Assembly: GCF_023516455.1 (NCBI RefSeq)
Contig: NZ_JAMGBA010000002.1
Span: forward strand, 272,501-336,500
Origin: Sphingomonas caseinilytica
Lineage (GTDB): Bacteria > Pseudomonadota > Alphaproteobacteria > Sphingomonadales > Sphingomonadaceae
Direction of reading: 5' to 3'
DNA length: 64,000 nt
The notes beneath the pieces are model-generated. The model had not been told where the DNA came from, searched no databases, and saw nothing but the letters and a program-made list of their open reading frames with translations. The position numbers were made by a program, and so were the translations under genes. This document shows, piece after piece, positions 27,882 to 38,998 of this stretch. The stretch's first letter is position 1; each line of letters begins with the position of its first letter.

Positions 27882-29543
27882 GTGACGACAAGCCTTCGCA
27901 TCGCACTTGTGCAGCTGAGCCAGCGGATCGGCGATCTGGCCGGCAATGCCGAACGAATGCTGGAATGGCGCGCCAAGGCAGCCGCCCAAGGAGCCGAACT
28001 GGTTTTGGTGCCGGAATTGCAGCTGACCGGTTACCCGCCCGAGGACCTTGTCCTGAAACCTGAATTCGTGCGGCAGACGATGGAGACGGCGGAGCGGCTG
28101 GTCGATGCGACGGTCGACGGCGGACCCGCGCTCTTGTTCGGATCCATCCATTCCGAAGGCGGCGCCAATTATAATTGCGTGATCCTGGCGGAAGGCGGGA
28201 GGATCGTCGGACGGCGGTTGAAGCATGAACTGCCCAACTACGGCACCTTCGACGAAAAGCGCGTGTTCACGTCGGGTCCGCTTCCAGAGCCAATCCTGTT
28301 CAGGGGCGTGAAGCTGGGGGTTCCGATCTGCGAGGATATTTGGGCTGAGCGGGTCTGTTCGCATCTGGCCAAGCAAGGAGCCGAAATCCTGCTGTCACCC
28401 AATGGCAGCCCCTATGAGGTGGACAAGGATAGCCTCCGCCAGCGGCAGGTTCGCGAGCGGGTGATCGAAACTGGCCTGCCGCTCGTCTATCTCAATCGAG
28501 TGGGCGGCCAGGACGAGCTGGTGTTCGACGGATCGAGCTTCGTCACCAACGATGACGGGTCGATCGCGGTCCAGTTGCCGGACTTCGAGGAAGCGATGGA
28601 GCTGACCGATTGGGTGAGGACGCCTAACGGCTGGCGCTGCGAGTCTGGCCAGCGCGCCGCCCTCTCGCCCTATCCGGAGGACATGTACCGGGCGATGATG
28701 CTGGCTCTGCGCGACTATGTGGGAGCCAACGGTTTTCCGGGCGTGATCCTCGGCCTGTCGGGCGGAATCGACAGCGCATTGTCGGCGGCGGTGGCGGTGG
28801 ATGCGCTTGGCGCCGACAAGGTTTGGTGCGTGATGCTGCCTTCCAAATATACCAGCGATGAGAGTCTCGAGGACGCAGAGGCGTGTGCGAGGCTGCTCGG
28901 AGTACGTCATGACGTCATTCCCATTGTTGCCGGTGTCGGTGCGCTGGACGAGATGCTGGCCAAGGCATTTGACGGATCCCAGGCGGGTCTCGCCGAGGAG
29001 AATATCCAGTCGCGCCTGCGCATGGTGACCCTGATGGCGCTCAGCAACCGCTTCGGCCACATGCTTCTGACGACCGGGAACAAGAGCGAAATGTCGGTGG
29101 GCTATGCGACGCTTTATGGCGACATGGCGGGCGGTTATTCGGTGTTGAAGGACGCCTATAAGACGACCTGCTTTGCGCTATCGAGATGGCGCAATTCCGT
29201 GCAGCCGGAGGGAGCGTTCGGGCCGGCCGGGCCGGTGATGCCGCAGAGAGTGATCGACAAGCCGCCGACCGCGGAGCTCCGTCCCAACCAGAAGGACGAG
29301 GACAGCCTTCCGTCCTATGAGCTGCTCGACCGAATCCTCGAAGCGCTGGTCGAAAAGGAAATGTCGGTGAAGGAAGCGGCGGCAGCTACAAATGCCGACA
29401 TCGCCATCGTCGCGGATATCGAGCGGAAGCTGCTTCGGGCAGAATATAAGCGCCGGCAGGCGCCCCCTGGCGTAAAGCTCGGCACACGAAACTTCGGGCG
29501 CGATCGGCGTTACCCGATCACCAACGCCTTCCACACCAGCTGA
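27882..29543 (+). CDS. nadE: Glutamine-dependent NAD+ synthetase
   Basis: 553 residues from a GTG at 27882. The N-terminal nitrilase-type glutaminase has its triad at E45 (PELQLTGYPPED), K114 (RLKHELPNY) and C150 (GVPICEDIW); the C-terminal synthetase carries the ATP loop LSGGIDSALSA and the NKSEMSVGYATLYGDMAGG segment. Converts nicotinic acid adenine dinucleotide to NAD+ using glutamine nitrogen. The longer open frame to 27828 lacks homology. Confidence 0.95.
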   Translation: MTTSLRIALVQLSQRIGDLAGNAERMLEWRAKAAAQGAELVLVPELQLTGYPPEDLVLKPEFVRQTMETAERLVDATVDGGPALLFGSIHSEGGANYNCVILAEGGRIVGRRLKHELPNYGTFDEKRVFTSGPLPEPILFRGVKLGVPICEDIWAERVCSHLAKQGAEILLSPNGSPYEVDKDSLRQRQVRERVIETGLPLVYLNRVGGQDELVFDGSSFVTNDDGSIAVQLPDFEEAMELTDWVRTPNGWRCESGQRAALSPYPEDMYRAMMLALRDYVGANGFPGVILGLSGGIDSALSAAVAVDALGADKVWCVMLPSKYTSDESLEDAEACARLLGVRHDVIPIVAGVGALDEMLAKAFDGSQAGLAEENIQSRLRMVTLMALSNRFGHMLLTTGNKSEMSVGYATLYGDMAGGYSVLKDAYKTTCFALSRWRNSVQPEGAFGPAGPVMPQRVIDKPPTAELRPNQKDEDSLPSYELLDRILEALVEKEMSVKEAAAATNADIAIVADIERKLLRAEYKRRQAPPGVKLGTRNFGRDRRYPITNAFHTS

Positions 29544-29556
29544 TAGGATCGACCCT

Positions 29557-30009
29557 ATGACCCGCATATTGGCCGCGGCCGCCCTGCTCCTCGTCGCCGC
29601 TTGCGGCCAGCATGAGGGCCATGATGTTGCCGCCAACGAAGCTGCCGAGGCGCCTGCCGCACCGGCGGCGGCCGACAGCGTTCCTTCGCTCGACGGCGAT
29701 TGGAGCGTCGCTTCTATCGATGGAAAGCCCGTCGGATCGGGATCGATGACGGCCAGCTTTTCGGGCGGCAAGGCCAACATCGCTTCGGGCTGCGTTCGCC
29801 GCGGTTTGACCTATACGCAAAAGCGCAATGTCGTTTCGTTCGCCGTCGATCCCGGCGGAAGCGCCAATTGCGAGGGTCGGGGGACCAGCGCGGAGCATGA
29901 GGCCGCCTATGCCGCCTTGCAGGGTGCGACGATCGCCATCTTCGGGAAGGAAGGCAAAGAGGCCAATCTGTCCGGCACCGGGGGCAACCTGGCGCTTGAG
30001 CGCCGCTAG
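29557..30009 (+). CDS. META-domain-like lipoprotein
   Basis: 150 residues. A lipoprotein signal peptide ends LLLVAAC (Cys16 lipidated), then an Ala/Glu/Pro-rich linker and a domain DGDWSVASIDGKPV...ASFSGGKANIASGCV resembling META/HslJ domains. It begins 14 bp after nadE. The precise role is unknown; META-domain lipoproteins are envelope stress or drug-tolerance factors in other bacteria. Confidence 0.78.
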   Translation: MTRILAAAALLLVAACGQHEGHDVAANEAAEAPAAPAAADSVPSLDGDWSVASIDGKPVGSGSMTASFSGGKANIASGCVRRGLTYTQKRNVVSFAVDPGGSANCEGRGTSAEHEAAYAALQGATIAIFGKEGKEANLSGTGGNLALERR

Positions 30010-30042
30010 CCATTTCCGACAGGCGAGTGCTAGGGGCGCGCC

Positions 30043-31362
30043 ATGACCGTTGTTACCCGCTTCGCACCTTCGCCGACCGGCCGCCTTCATGTCGGAAATA
30101 TCCGGACCGCGCTCCATAACTTCCTGTTCTCCAGGAAGCATGGTGGGCGGTTCCTGCTGAGGATCGACGATACCGACCTTGAGCGGAGTCGCGAAGAATA
30201 TGTCGAGGCGATCGTCGACGACCTCAGCTGGCTGGGGCTCAAGACTGACGCCATGGTTCGCCAGTCGGAGCGATTTGCCCTCTACGAGCGCGAGTTTGAG
30301 CGGCTCAAAACTGCCGGCCGGGTCTATGCCTGTTACGAAACGCCGGAAGAGCTGGAGCTGAGGCGCAAGGTGCTGCTCGGTCGCGGCCTTCCGCCGGTCT
30401 ATGAGCGGAAGGCGGAAGGTTCACCCGTACCCGAGGACGTCGCACCGCACTGGCGGTTCAAGCTGGACCACGATCATCCAATCGAATGGGACGACCTTAT
30501 TCGCGGCCACCAGAAGTTCGACCCCAAGCTGATCAGCGATCCGGTGATCCGCCGCGCCGACGGAAGCTGGCTTTACCTGCTGCCCAGCGTCATCGACGAC
30601 ATCGACCTTGAGATCACCAACATCGTCCGCGGCGAAGACCATGTGTCGAACAGCGCAGTCCAGTTGCAGATGTTCGCGGCGCTGGGAGCCGAGCCGCCCA
30701 AGCTGGCCCATGAAGCGCTGCTGGTCGCGGCGGAGGGCAAGCTGTCGAAGCGGCTCGGATCCTATGGCGCGGAGCATCTGCGCGAGGAAGGCGTCGAGCC
30801 GATGGCGCTGCTTTCGCTGCTGGCGCGTATCGGTACTTCGGAGCCGGTCGAAGCCGTGCCCAGTCTCGACGGCCTGGCCGCGACATTCGACTTTGCGCAT
30901 TTCGGCCGGGCGCCGGCCCATTTCGATCCTCATGACGTCGAATTGCTCAACGCCAAGCTGCTCCACCATCTGGACCATAAGGACGTCTCCGATCGCCTGC
31001 CCGATGGCGTTGGCGAGGAAGAATGGCTCGTACTCCGCGGCAACCTCGGCCATCTCGCCGAAGCGGCCGAGTGGATCCCTGTCCTGAGCGGAGAGATAGA
31101 CGCGGCGGAAGTCGTGCAAGACGACAAGCCGCTGCTGGACGAAGCTGCAAGGCTTGCCACGTCCCTCGACTGGTCGGACGACCCCTGGCATGCGCTGACC
31201 GACCAGCTGAAGGCATCGAGCGGCCGGAAAGGCCGTGCCCTGTTCCGGCCGCTGAGGCTGGCGATCACTGGCCGCGAGTCCGGTCCGGAAATGGCGCCGC
31301 TGGTCAGGCTGATCGGCAAGGAGCGGACAGTGCAGCGGCTTCAAAAATCAGCATTGGCGTGA
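30043..31362 (+). CDS. gltX: Glutamate--tRNA ligase
   Basis: 439 residues, class I synthetase for tRNA-Glu. The HIGH-like signature is FAPSPTGRLHVGNIRTAL and the KMSKS-like loop EGKLSKRLG; ITNIVRGEDHVSNSAVQ and RIDDTDLERSREEY are typical. The anticodon-binding C-terminus (about 300-439) is short. At this length it resembles one of the two GluRS paralogues often seen in alphaproteobacteria, so it may be the one that also serves tRNA-Gln before amidation; the sequence does not settle which. Confidence 0.93.
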   Translation: MTVVTRFAPSPTGRLHVGNIRTALHNFLFSRKHGGRFLLRIDDTDLERSREEYVEAIVDDLSWLGLKTDAMVRQSERFALYEREFERLKTAGRVYACYETPEELELRRKVLLGRGLPPVYERKAEGSPVPEDVAPHWRFKLDHDHPIEWDDLIRGHQKFDPKLISDPVIRRADGSWLYLLPSVIDDIDLEITNIVRGEDHVSNSAVQLQMFAALGAEPPKLAHEALLVAAEGKLSKRLGSYGAEHLREEGVEPMALLSLLARIGTSEPVEAVPSLDGLAATFDFAHFGRAPAHFDPHDVELLNAKLLHHLDHKDVSDRLPDGVGEEEWLVLRGNLGHLAEAAEWIPVLSGEIDAAEVVQDDKPLLDEAARLATSLDWSDDPWHALTDQLKASSGRKGRALFRPLRLAITGRESGPEMAPLVRLIGKERTVQRLQKSALA

Positions 31363-31440
31363 AATCCAGCCGTTAAATTGCCTCTTGCCGAAGCAATGTA
31401 ATGATGTAACATCGCAATTATCAACGGCAGGAGATTTGCG

Positions 31441-32112
31441 ATGCTCGCTTACGCCGCCAACAGCCGCCGGGTTGCCGGCCGCTCCAACTCCCCAAGCGCC
31501 CTGGTGCTCATCGTGGCCGGACATGCCGCAGCGATTGCAGCAGTGATGGCAGCCAAGATGGATATCGTGACGATTCCGCGTATCGATCCGACGGAGCTGA
31601 TCGAGATTCCGGTCGCTCCGCCGCCGCCGCCTTCCCCGAGTCCTCCCTACAAATCCAGGCCGGCCGAACAGGTCACTCAGCCAACGTTCATCGACCGAAC
31701 GGATAGTATCGTCGACATGAACGCGCCGCTTTCATCCAGCCTCGCGCAAGGAACGGCCATCGAGGATATCGGTGCGGTCATCGGCTCCGACTTCTCCTTC
31801 GTCGACCCGCCCAAGCCGGCGCCGGTTCGCGTAGCCGCCCGCTTCAACACGCCGGCAAGCGCACTGAAGCCGCCATACCCCAACGACAAGTTGCGCCTGG
31901 AGGAAGAGGCGACACTAAGGCTCAAGTTGACGATCGATGCCCGAGGGCGCGTGACATCGGTCGAGCCGGTGGGCGCGGCCGATCCCAGCTTCCTGGAGGC
32001 GGCACGACGTCACATCATCCGGGCCTGGCGCTACAAGCCCGCGACCGAGGACGGCGTCGCGGTCGGATCTTCGACAGTGATCAATCTTTCCTTCCGGTTG
32101 GAGGAGGTGTGA
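31441..32112 (+). CDS. TonB family energy-transducing protein
   Basis: 223 residues. One N-terminal membrane helix (ALVLIVAGHAAAIAAVMAAK), a Pro-rich periplasmic spanner (IPVAPPPPPSPSPPYKSRP) and a C-terminal TonB domain (PYPNDKLRLEEEATLRLKLTIDARGRVTSVEPV...ARRHIIRAWRYKPA). Transmits proton-motive force to TonB-dependent receptors such as those at 7594 and 49087. No exbB/exbD here. Confidence 0.9.
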   Translation: MLAYAANSRRVAGRSNSPSALVLIVAGHAAAIAAVMAAKMDIVTIPRIDPTELIEIPVAPPPPPSPSPPYKSRPAEQVTQPTFIDRTDSIVDMNAPLSSSLAQGTAIEDIGAVIGSDFSFVDPPKPAPVRVAARFNTPASALKPPYPNDKLRLEEEATLRLKLTIDARGRVTSVEPVGAADPSFLEAARRHIIRAWRYKPATEDGVAVGSSTVINLSFRLEEV

Positions 32113-32198
32113 GCATCGCGGTGGCACGGGGCTGGCACTACGCCTCGTGCACTGATGGGGGCTGGCCCCGAGGGCCAGGGGGCCCTACATACGCGGCC

Positions 32199-32522
32199 AT
32201 GGCGATCCTACCCCCGATGGTCGGCCCACGTGCCGCCTTGCGTGACCTGGCCGCGTTCATGCGGCAGCGCAGCCGCGACCAGGTGATCGGAGCAATGCTG
32301 GCGGTTCTGGTGACGATTATCATCGTCATCGTTTTCATCGTCGATTCGTCGATCAACACAGCCCCGCCGCCGCAGATCGTCTATGTCGAGAATTATGGGC
32401 CGGACCGTACCGACGCCGACATTATTCGTGACCAGAAGAAAGCATCCGAGGACCGGAAGAAGGCCGAGGAAGCGCGCCGCAAGGAGTTTGAGAAACTCCA
32501 AAAAGAACTGGGCATCGAGTAG
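32199..32522 (+). CDS. Small membrane-anchored coiled-coil protein
   Basis: 107 residues from the ATG at 32199. One membrane helix (about 27-50: IGAMLAVLVTIIIVIVFIV) follows a basic N-terminal region (MRQRSRDQ), and a charged C-terminal coil (RDQKKASEDRKKAEEARRKEFEKLQKELG) extends outward. No enzymatic motif. It sits 86 bp after the TonB gene and 6 bp before ribD, so it leads into the riboflavin operon. An upstream open frame to 32109 is unlikely to be coding. Confidence 0.75.
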   Translation: MAILPPMVGPRAALRDLAAFMRQRSRDQVIGAMLAVLVTIIIVIVFIVDSSINTAPPPQIVYVENYGPDRTDADIIRDQKKASEDRKKAEEARRKEFEKLQKELGIE

Positions 32523-32528
32523 CGCGCA

Positions 32529-33497
32529 TTGAGCGACCGGCGCTTCATGCTCGAAGCGGCGCGGCTCGGCGAAGCCGCCCGTGGCCGCACCGCCCCAAAC
32601 CCCAATGTCGGCTGCCTGATCGTCAAAGACGGCGAGGTCGTCGGCCGAGGAGCGACCGCTCCCGGTGGCCGGCCGCACGCCGAAGCGGTGGCGCTGGCCG
32701 ATGCAGGTACCAAGGCAAAGGGCGCTACCCTCTATACGACCCTGGAGCCCTGCGCCCACGCCAGCGAGCGCGGGCCGACCTGCTCAACCCTGATCCCCGA
32801 GGCCGGAATCGCCCGGGTGGTGATCGGCATCAAGGATCCCGACCCGCGAACGGCCGGGCAAGGCATCAAGCTGCTGAAAGCCGCCGGGATCGAAGTGAAG
32901 ACGGGCGTCGGCCGGGAGTTCTCCAAGGACAGCATGTCCGGCTATCTGAGCCGGGTCGAGCGGGGCCGGCCGCGCATCACGTTGAAGCTTGCACTGTCGA
33001 TCGACGGCAAGATCGCGCTTCCTTCTGGCGAATCCAAATGGATCACGGGCGAGGATGCGCGCGCGCATGTCCATCTGGAACGGGCGTCGAGCGACATGAT
33101 CCTGGTTGGGCGCGGGACATATATGGCCGATCAGCCCAAGCTGGACGTGCGCCTGCCGGGGTTGGAACAATGGTCGCCGAGACGCGCGCTGTTGACCCGC
33201 GGCGAAGCGGTCAAGGGATGGGAAATCCTTTCTTCTCCGAAGGATGTCTATCGACTTCATGACGTCAACGACCTTCTGGTCGAGGGCGGTTCGGCCACTG
33301 CGACCGCATTCCTGGCGGCCGACCTGGTCGACCGGATCCTGATCTACCGGGCGCCGATCTTGGTCGGCGAGGGCAAGTCGAGCGTCGGCTACATCGGGCT
33401 GGACGCAATTGCTGACGCCCATGGCCGGTGGAAAGCCGGGGACGGCTCGCGGCTTGGCATCGACCGGCTCGAAGTCTACGAGCGCGTTCGCAATTAG
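32529..33497 (+). CDS. ribD: Bifunctional riboflavin deaminase/reductase RibD
   Basis: 322 residues. The N-terminal deaminase has the zinc ligands HAEAVAL and LEPCAHASERGPTCST; the C-terminal reductase shows PRITLKLALSIDGKIAL, SKWITGEDAR and LLVEGGSATATAFL. It performs the second and third steps of riboflavin synthesis. The start is probably TTG at 32529, right after the upstream gene. No FMN riboswitch (RFN element) fits in the 6-bp spacer. Confidence 0.95.
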   Translation: MSDRRFMLEAARLGEAARGRTAPNPNVGCLIVKDGEVVGRGATAPGGRPHAEAVALADAGTKAKGATLYTTLEPCAHASERGPTCSTLIPEAGIARVVIGIKDPDPRTAGQGIKLLKAAGIEVKTGVGREFSKDSMSGYLSRVERGRPRITLKLALSIDGKIALPSGESKWITGEDARAHVHLERASSDMILVGRGTYMADQPKLDVRLPGLEQWSPRRALLTRGEAVKGWEILSSPKDVYRLHDVNDLLVEGGSATATAFLAADLVDRILIYRAPILVGEGKSSVGYIGLDAIADAHGRWKAGDGSRLGIDRLEVYERVRN

Positions 33498-33512
33498 GAG
33501 AGCGGACCGCCC

Positions 33513-34115
33513 ATGTTCACCGGCATCATCACCGACATCGGCACTGTCCGCAAAGCCGAGCAGAAGGGCGACCTGCGCCTCACCATCGGTTGCGAATATG
33601 ACCTGGATACCGTCGACCTGGGCGCATCGATCGCCTGTTCCGGCGCCTGCCTGACCGTGGTCGACAAGGGCCAGGACTGGTTCGCGGTCGACATCAGCCA
33701 GGAGACTGTGTCCAAGACCGCGCCGGGACTTTGGACCGAAGGTGCGCGCCTCAATCTGGAGCGGGCGCTGAGGGTCGGCGACGAATTGGGCGGCCATATC
33801 GTTACCGGGCATGTTGACGCGGTCGCCACCGTGACTCGCGCCGAAGAGGTTGGCGGTAGCATCGACATCAGCATCGAGGCGCCGCGCGCGCTTGGCGGCG
33901 GCATCGCGCCCAAGGGATCGATCGCGCTCGACGGCGTTTCGCTGACCGTCAACGAAGTTGAAGATGCGGGCGATGCCACCAGCTTCACGATCAACCTGAT
34001 CCCGCACACCGCCGAGCACACTACGTTCGGCGGGATCGCGGCGGGGCGGAAGCTGAACCTCGAGATCGACGTGCTGGCGCGTTACCTCAAGCGGATGACC
34101 GACGCGCGCGGCTAA
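33513..34115 (+). CDS. ribE: Riboflavin synthase subunit alpha
   Basis: 200 residues, two lumazine-binding barrels in tandem (MFTGIITDIGTVRKAEQKG and, about residue 97, HIVTGHVDAVATVTRAEEV). Dismutates two 6,7-dimethyl-8-ribityllumazine molecules to riboflavin. GSIALDGVSLTVNEVE is the conserved second-domain site. 15 bp after ribD; AGGAG precedes the start. Confidence 0.96.
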   Translation: MFTGIITDIGTVRKAEQKGDLRLTIGCEYDLDTVDLGASIACSGACLTVVDKGQDWFAVDISQETVSKTAPGLWTEGARLNLERALRVGDELGGHIVTGHVDAVATVTRAEEVGGSIDISIEAPRALGGGIAPKGSIALDGVSLTVNEVEDAGDATSFTINLIPHTAEHTTFGGIAAGRKLNLEIDVLARYLKRMTDARG

Positions 34116-34120
34116 CGCCA

Positions 34121-35989
<1,869 letters not shown>

Positions 35990-36101
35990 GGAGGGGCCCC
36001 TAGCCGCCAATCGTGGCAAACCCAAGACGCAGAATTTCGCCAATCTGCGCTTTTCGTATCGACCGTGCTAGAAGCCGCATCATGTCCAAGGCAGTCAAAT
36101 C

Positions 36102-36569
36102 ATGAGCGTCGCCTTCCGCCGGGAAAGCGATGAAGAACATCTCGAGCCGAAGTTTGAGCTGCCGATCCCCCCTGGGCCGAATTTGGTAACGCCGCGCGGT
36201 TTCGAGTTGATCAGGGCGCGCAACGAGGAGCTGGAAGCCAAGCTTGAGAGCCAGATGTCCGAAGAGGAACGCAAGTCCGTGCTGCGCGATGCCAAATACT
36301 GGCGCCAGCGGCTGGCAAGCGCGGAGCTTGCGCCACCTGCGGATGGCAGCGAAGTCGCGCTGGGGACACGTGTCACTTTCGTGCGCAATGGCCAAACACA
36401 GACGCTGGACGTGGTCGGGCATGACGAAAGCGAACCGTCCGCCAACCGCGTCGCTTTCACTGCCCCGCTGGTTCGTGCGCTGATGGGTGCGGAAATCGGC
36501 GACGAAGTCGAGTTTGCGTCGGATGACGAACCCATTTTGATCTTGGCCGTTACGGCATCAAGCGTATAA
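36102..36569 (+). CDS. GreA/GreB family protein with shortened coiled coil
   Basis: 155 residues. The C-terminal FKBP-like domain (LGTRVTFVRNGQTQTLDVVGHDESEPSANRVAFTAPLVRALMGAEIGDEVEF) matches Gre factors. The N-terminal part (VTPRGFELIRARNEELEAK...LRDAKYWRQRLASAEL) is about 20 residues shorter than the E. coli GreA coiled coil and lacks the GDLKENAEY tip whose acidic residues act in the RNA polymerase channel. It therefore probably binds polymerase without stimulating transcript cleavage. Divergent from the ABC-F gene; its stop codon lies inside the first repeat of the ribBA operator region. Confidence 0.82.
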   Translation: MSVAFRRESDEEHLEPKFELPIPPGPNLVTPRGFELIRARNEELEAKLESQMSEEERKSVLRDAKYWRQRLASAELAPPADGSEVALGTRVTFVRNGQTQTLDVVGHDESEPSANRVAFTAPLVRALMGAEIGDEVEFASDDEPILILAVTASSV

Positions 36570-36628
36570 TGTGATACAGAGTCTGAACTGGGTCGTTTTT
36601 CCCTAGATTATCACATTATGGTGTGATA
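36566..36628. promoter_or_regulatory. Operator-like repeats (TGTGATA x3) before ribBA
   Basis: Between the Gre-like gene and ribBA three TGTGATA half-sites occur: forward at 36570-36576, reverse (TATCACA) at 36609-36615, forward at 36622-36628. The last two form a 7-bp inverted repeat with a 6-nt spacer, and ATAATGTGATA (36566-36576) is the exact reverse complement of TATCACATTAT (36609-36619). The DNA is AT-rich against a GC-rich background. Together they look like a looped or dimeric repressor site; the helix-turn-helix in RibBA is the obvious candidate binder. Confidence 0.65.
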
Positions 36629-36639
36629 GCGGCCCCGCC

Positions 36640-37926
36640 ATGTCCACGACTCTGATTGAGCGGCTGACCGCGCTGGTAGACAGCGGCGAAGCTAGCCGCA
36701 GCGGGCTGGCGCGTGCCGCCGGACTTCACCCCAATTCCCTGCGCAAGCTGGGCGCCACCGACTGGAACCCGACGGCCGATACGCTGGTGCGGCTGGAGAA
36801 GCTGATCGACGGCGGAGTCCAGGACGTTCTGGTCGGGGCCGAAGCGATCATCAACGAAGCGCGCAACGGACGCATGTTCATCCTGGTCGACGACGACGAC
36901 CGGGAGAATGAGGGCGACCTGGTCATCCCCGCGCAGATGGCGACACCCGATGCGATCAATTTCATGGCCCGGCACGGCCGCGGCCTCATCTGCCTGGCGC
37001 TGGGCAAGGAACGGGTCGACCAGCTGGGCCTGGAGCCGATGGCGCGGGTCAACGGGACGAGCATGGAGACGGCCTTCACCGTCTCGATCGAGGCCCGCGA
37101 AGGAGTGACGACGGGGATCAGCGCCGCCGACCGGGCGCGGACCATCGCGGTCGCGATCGACGCGGGCAAGGGGCCGGACGCGATCGTTTCGCCGGGTCAT
37201 GTCTTCCCGCTGGTCGCCCGTCCGGGCGGCGTGCTGGTGAGGGCCGGCCATACTGAGGCGGCGGTCGACGTATCGCGGCTTGCCGGCCTCAATCCCAGCG
37301 GTGTGATCTGCGAGATCATGCGCGAGGACGGGACGATGGCCCGGCTCGACGATTTGATGGAGTTCGCCAAGATCCACGGCCTCAAGATCGGGACGATCCG
37401 CGACCTCATCGCCTATCGGCTGAAAAAGGATCATATGGTGGAGCGGGTTGCCGAGACCCGCTTCACCTCCCGGTCCGGGGCGAGCTGGAACGCCGAGGTT
37501 TTCCGCGACAAGGCGAGCGGTGAGGAGCAGCTCGCGCTGGTTCATGGGGCGATCGACCCGGGCCAGCCAACGCTGGTCAGGATGCATTCGATCGACCTGT
37601 TCGCCGATGTGCTGGGCGAGAAGTCCCAGCGCGCCGGGCTGCTCGACGGCGCCATGGCGATGATCGAGGCGGAAGGATCGGGGGTAATCGTTGCGCTGCA
37701 TGCGGCGGCGCCGGGATCGCTGTCGCTGTCGGCCAACCTCCGATCCGGCAAGCCAGCCGAGAGCAGCCAGGCGCTGAGGAGTTATGGGATCGGAGCACAG
37801 ATCCTGGCCGCGCTCGGAATCCACGACATGATCCTCTTGTCCAATACGCGGCATTCGCCGGTCGGCCTGTCCGCCTATGGGCTGGCGATCGTCGAAGAGC
37901 GCTGCATCCAGACTCCGGAGAAATAG
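36640..37926 (+). CDS. ribB: 3,4-dihydroxy-2-butanone 4-phosphate synthase with N-terminal HTH and degenerate GTP cyclohydrolase II domain
   Basis: 428 residues in three parts. Residues 1-58 are an XRE-like helix-turn-helix ([34 protein letters not shown]). Residues about 66-270 are DHBP synthase with the active-site loop [12 protein letters not shown] (84-94), [13 protein letters not shown] and [13 protein letters not shown]. The C-terminal part resembles GTP cyclohydrolase II but where the catalytic zinc cysteines should be it reads [21 protein letters not shown], so that activity is probably lost and another gene must supply RibA. It leads into ribH. The HTH could let the enzyme bind the repeats just upstream and sense its own pathway. 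Confidence 0.92.
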   Translation: MSTTLIERLTALVDSGEASRSGLARAAGLHPNSLRKLGATDWNPTADTLVRLEKLIDGGVQDVLVGAEAIINEARNGRMFILVDDDDRENEGDLVIPAQMATPDAINFMARHGRGLICLALGKERVDQLGLEPMARVNGTSMETAFTVSIEAREGVTTGISAADRARTIAVAIDAGKGPDAIVSPGHVFPLVARPGGVLVRAGHTEAAVDVSRLAGLNPSGVICEIMREDGTMARLDDLMEFAKIHGLKIGTIRDLIAYRLKKDHMVERVAETRFTSRSGASWNAEVFRDKASGEEQLALVHGAIDPGQPTLVRMHSIDLFADVLGEKSQRAGLLDGAMAMIEAEGSGVIVALHAAAPGSLSLSANLRSGKPAESSQALRSYGIGAQILAALGIHDMILLSNTRHSPVGLSAYGLAIVEERCIQTPEK

Positions 37927-37927
37927 C

Positions 37928-38347
37928 TTGGCCCATGTGCTGATTGCCGAGGCGCGATTCTACGCGCATCTCAACGACATGCTGCTGGATGGAGCGCGGG
38001 GCGCGATCGAGGCGGCCGGACACAGCCACGAGACGATCACCGTTCCGGGAGCGCTCGAGCTTCCCGGCGCGGTCGCACTGGCGGCGGAGAGCGGAAACTA
38101 TGACGCCTTTGTCGCGCTGGGCGTCGTCATCCGCGGCGAAACCTATCATTTCGAAATCGTCGCCGGTGAAAGCGCGCGCGGGCTGATGGCGCTGACCATG
38201 GACGGGCTGGCCGTCGGCAACGGCATCTTGACCGTGGAAAATGAAGCGCAGGCGATCGCTCGCGCCAACCCGAAGCACGCCAACAAGGGCGGAGGCGCGG
38301 CTGAGGCTGCCCTGGCGTTGCTGGAGCTGAAGTCGAAACTTAGCTGA
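37928..38347 (+). CDS. ribH: 6,7-dimethyl-8-ribityllumazine synthase
   Basis: 139 residues, penultimate riboflavin enzyme. [13 protein letters not shown], the [12 protein letters not shown] turn, [18 protein letters not shown] and the [16 protein letters not shown] end with the phosphate-binding Arg region match the family. The start is a TTG at 37928, 1 bp after the ribBA stop, with GGAG placed inside the ribBA end. Convergent with the SOUL gene (8-bp overlap). Confidence 0.94.
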   Translation: MAHVLIAEARFYAHLNDMLLDGARGAIEAAGHSHETITVPGALELPGAVALAAESGNYDAFVALGVVIRGETYHFEIVAGESARGLMALTMDGLAVGNGILTVENEAQAIARANPKHANKGGGAAEAALALLELKSKLS

Positions 38348-38966
38348 GGGCGAGCCAGAGTTCGTTTCGGCGTAGCGGCCCGGGGACCATGGGCGAGTTG
38401 TAGAAGGCATATTCGGGCTCGCCCCGCGACGTCACGCCGCGTTTGGATAGCCAGCCGCGCAGGCGATCCTCCTGCTCCCGCAACAGAGCATCGGTCCATC
38501 GCCCGGAGAAACTGACGACCGCGACCTTCCGCGCCGGAAGCTCGACGAGCTCGACTCCCTCCGGCGGATCAGGGAGCTCATCGGCGCCGAGGCCCAACGG
38601 CATGACCACGCGGGTCCGCCAAGCGCCTTCCAGATCATCGTCGAACAGGGGCGGATCGCTGGCCATGGGCGCGCCTGAATCCTGGATCACCGGATTGAGC
38701 ATCGGCAATTCGTCGCCGTCCCGGGACTTGGCGGCGAGGAAGTCGGCAAGGACCCGATGGCCCTCGTCCAATGCCTCGCGGCGCGGCCCGTTGACCACCG
38801 TTTCGGCAACGATCAGCGCCGGATAGTCACGGATCTGGTGATCGCCGTCGCTTTCCAGTGCCCGGAAATCGGGCTCCTCTTGGGCACGTTCACGGAAATA
38901 ATAATAGGCCGCACCGCCGAGCAGAGCTGCGCCGACGGCCGCACCCGCCATCACGTCCTTGCGCAT
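38340..38966 (-). CDS. SOUL family heme-binding protein
   Basis: 208 residues. A single N-terminal hydrophobic anchor ([21 protein letters not shown]) is followed by the SOUL fold: [49 protein letters not shown] and [20 protein letters not shown] proteins bind heme loosely; role in bacteria unknown. ATG at 38966 follows GGGAGGA, a strong site. The OYE gene is upstream on the same strand (32 bp), so they may share a transcript. Confidence 0.88.
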   Translation of the reverse strand: MRKDVMAGAAVGAALLGGAAYYYFRERAQEEPDFRALESDGDHQIRDYPALIVAETVVNGPRREALDEGHRVLADFLAAKSRDGDELPMLNPVIQDSGAPMASDPPLFDDDLEGAWRTRVVMPLGLGADELPDPPEGVELVELPARKVAVVSFSGRWTDALLREQEDRLRGWLSKRGVTSRGEPEYAFYNSPMVPGPLRRNELWLALS

Positions 38967-38998
38967 ATCGTCCTCCCTTTGCGAAAGGGAGGAACCGG

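Noticed and set aside
29178-30141. Minus-strand frames opposite nadE end and the META lipoprotein
   Set aside because: Low-complexity Ala/Arg products on the antisense side of two plausible genes.
32523-32528. FMN riboswitch in front of ribD
   Set aside because: The spacer is only 6 bp, and no RFN-like conserved sequence is seen before ribD or ribBA.
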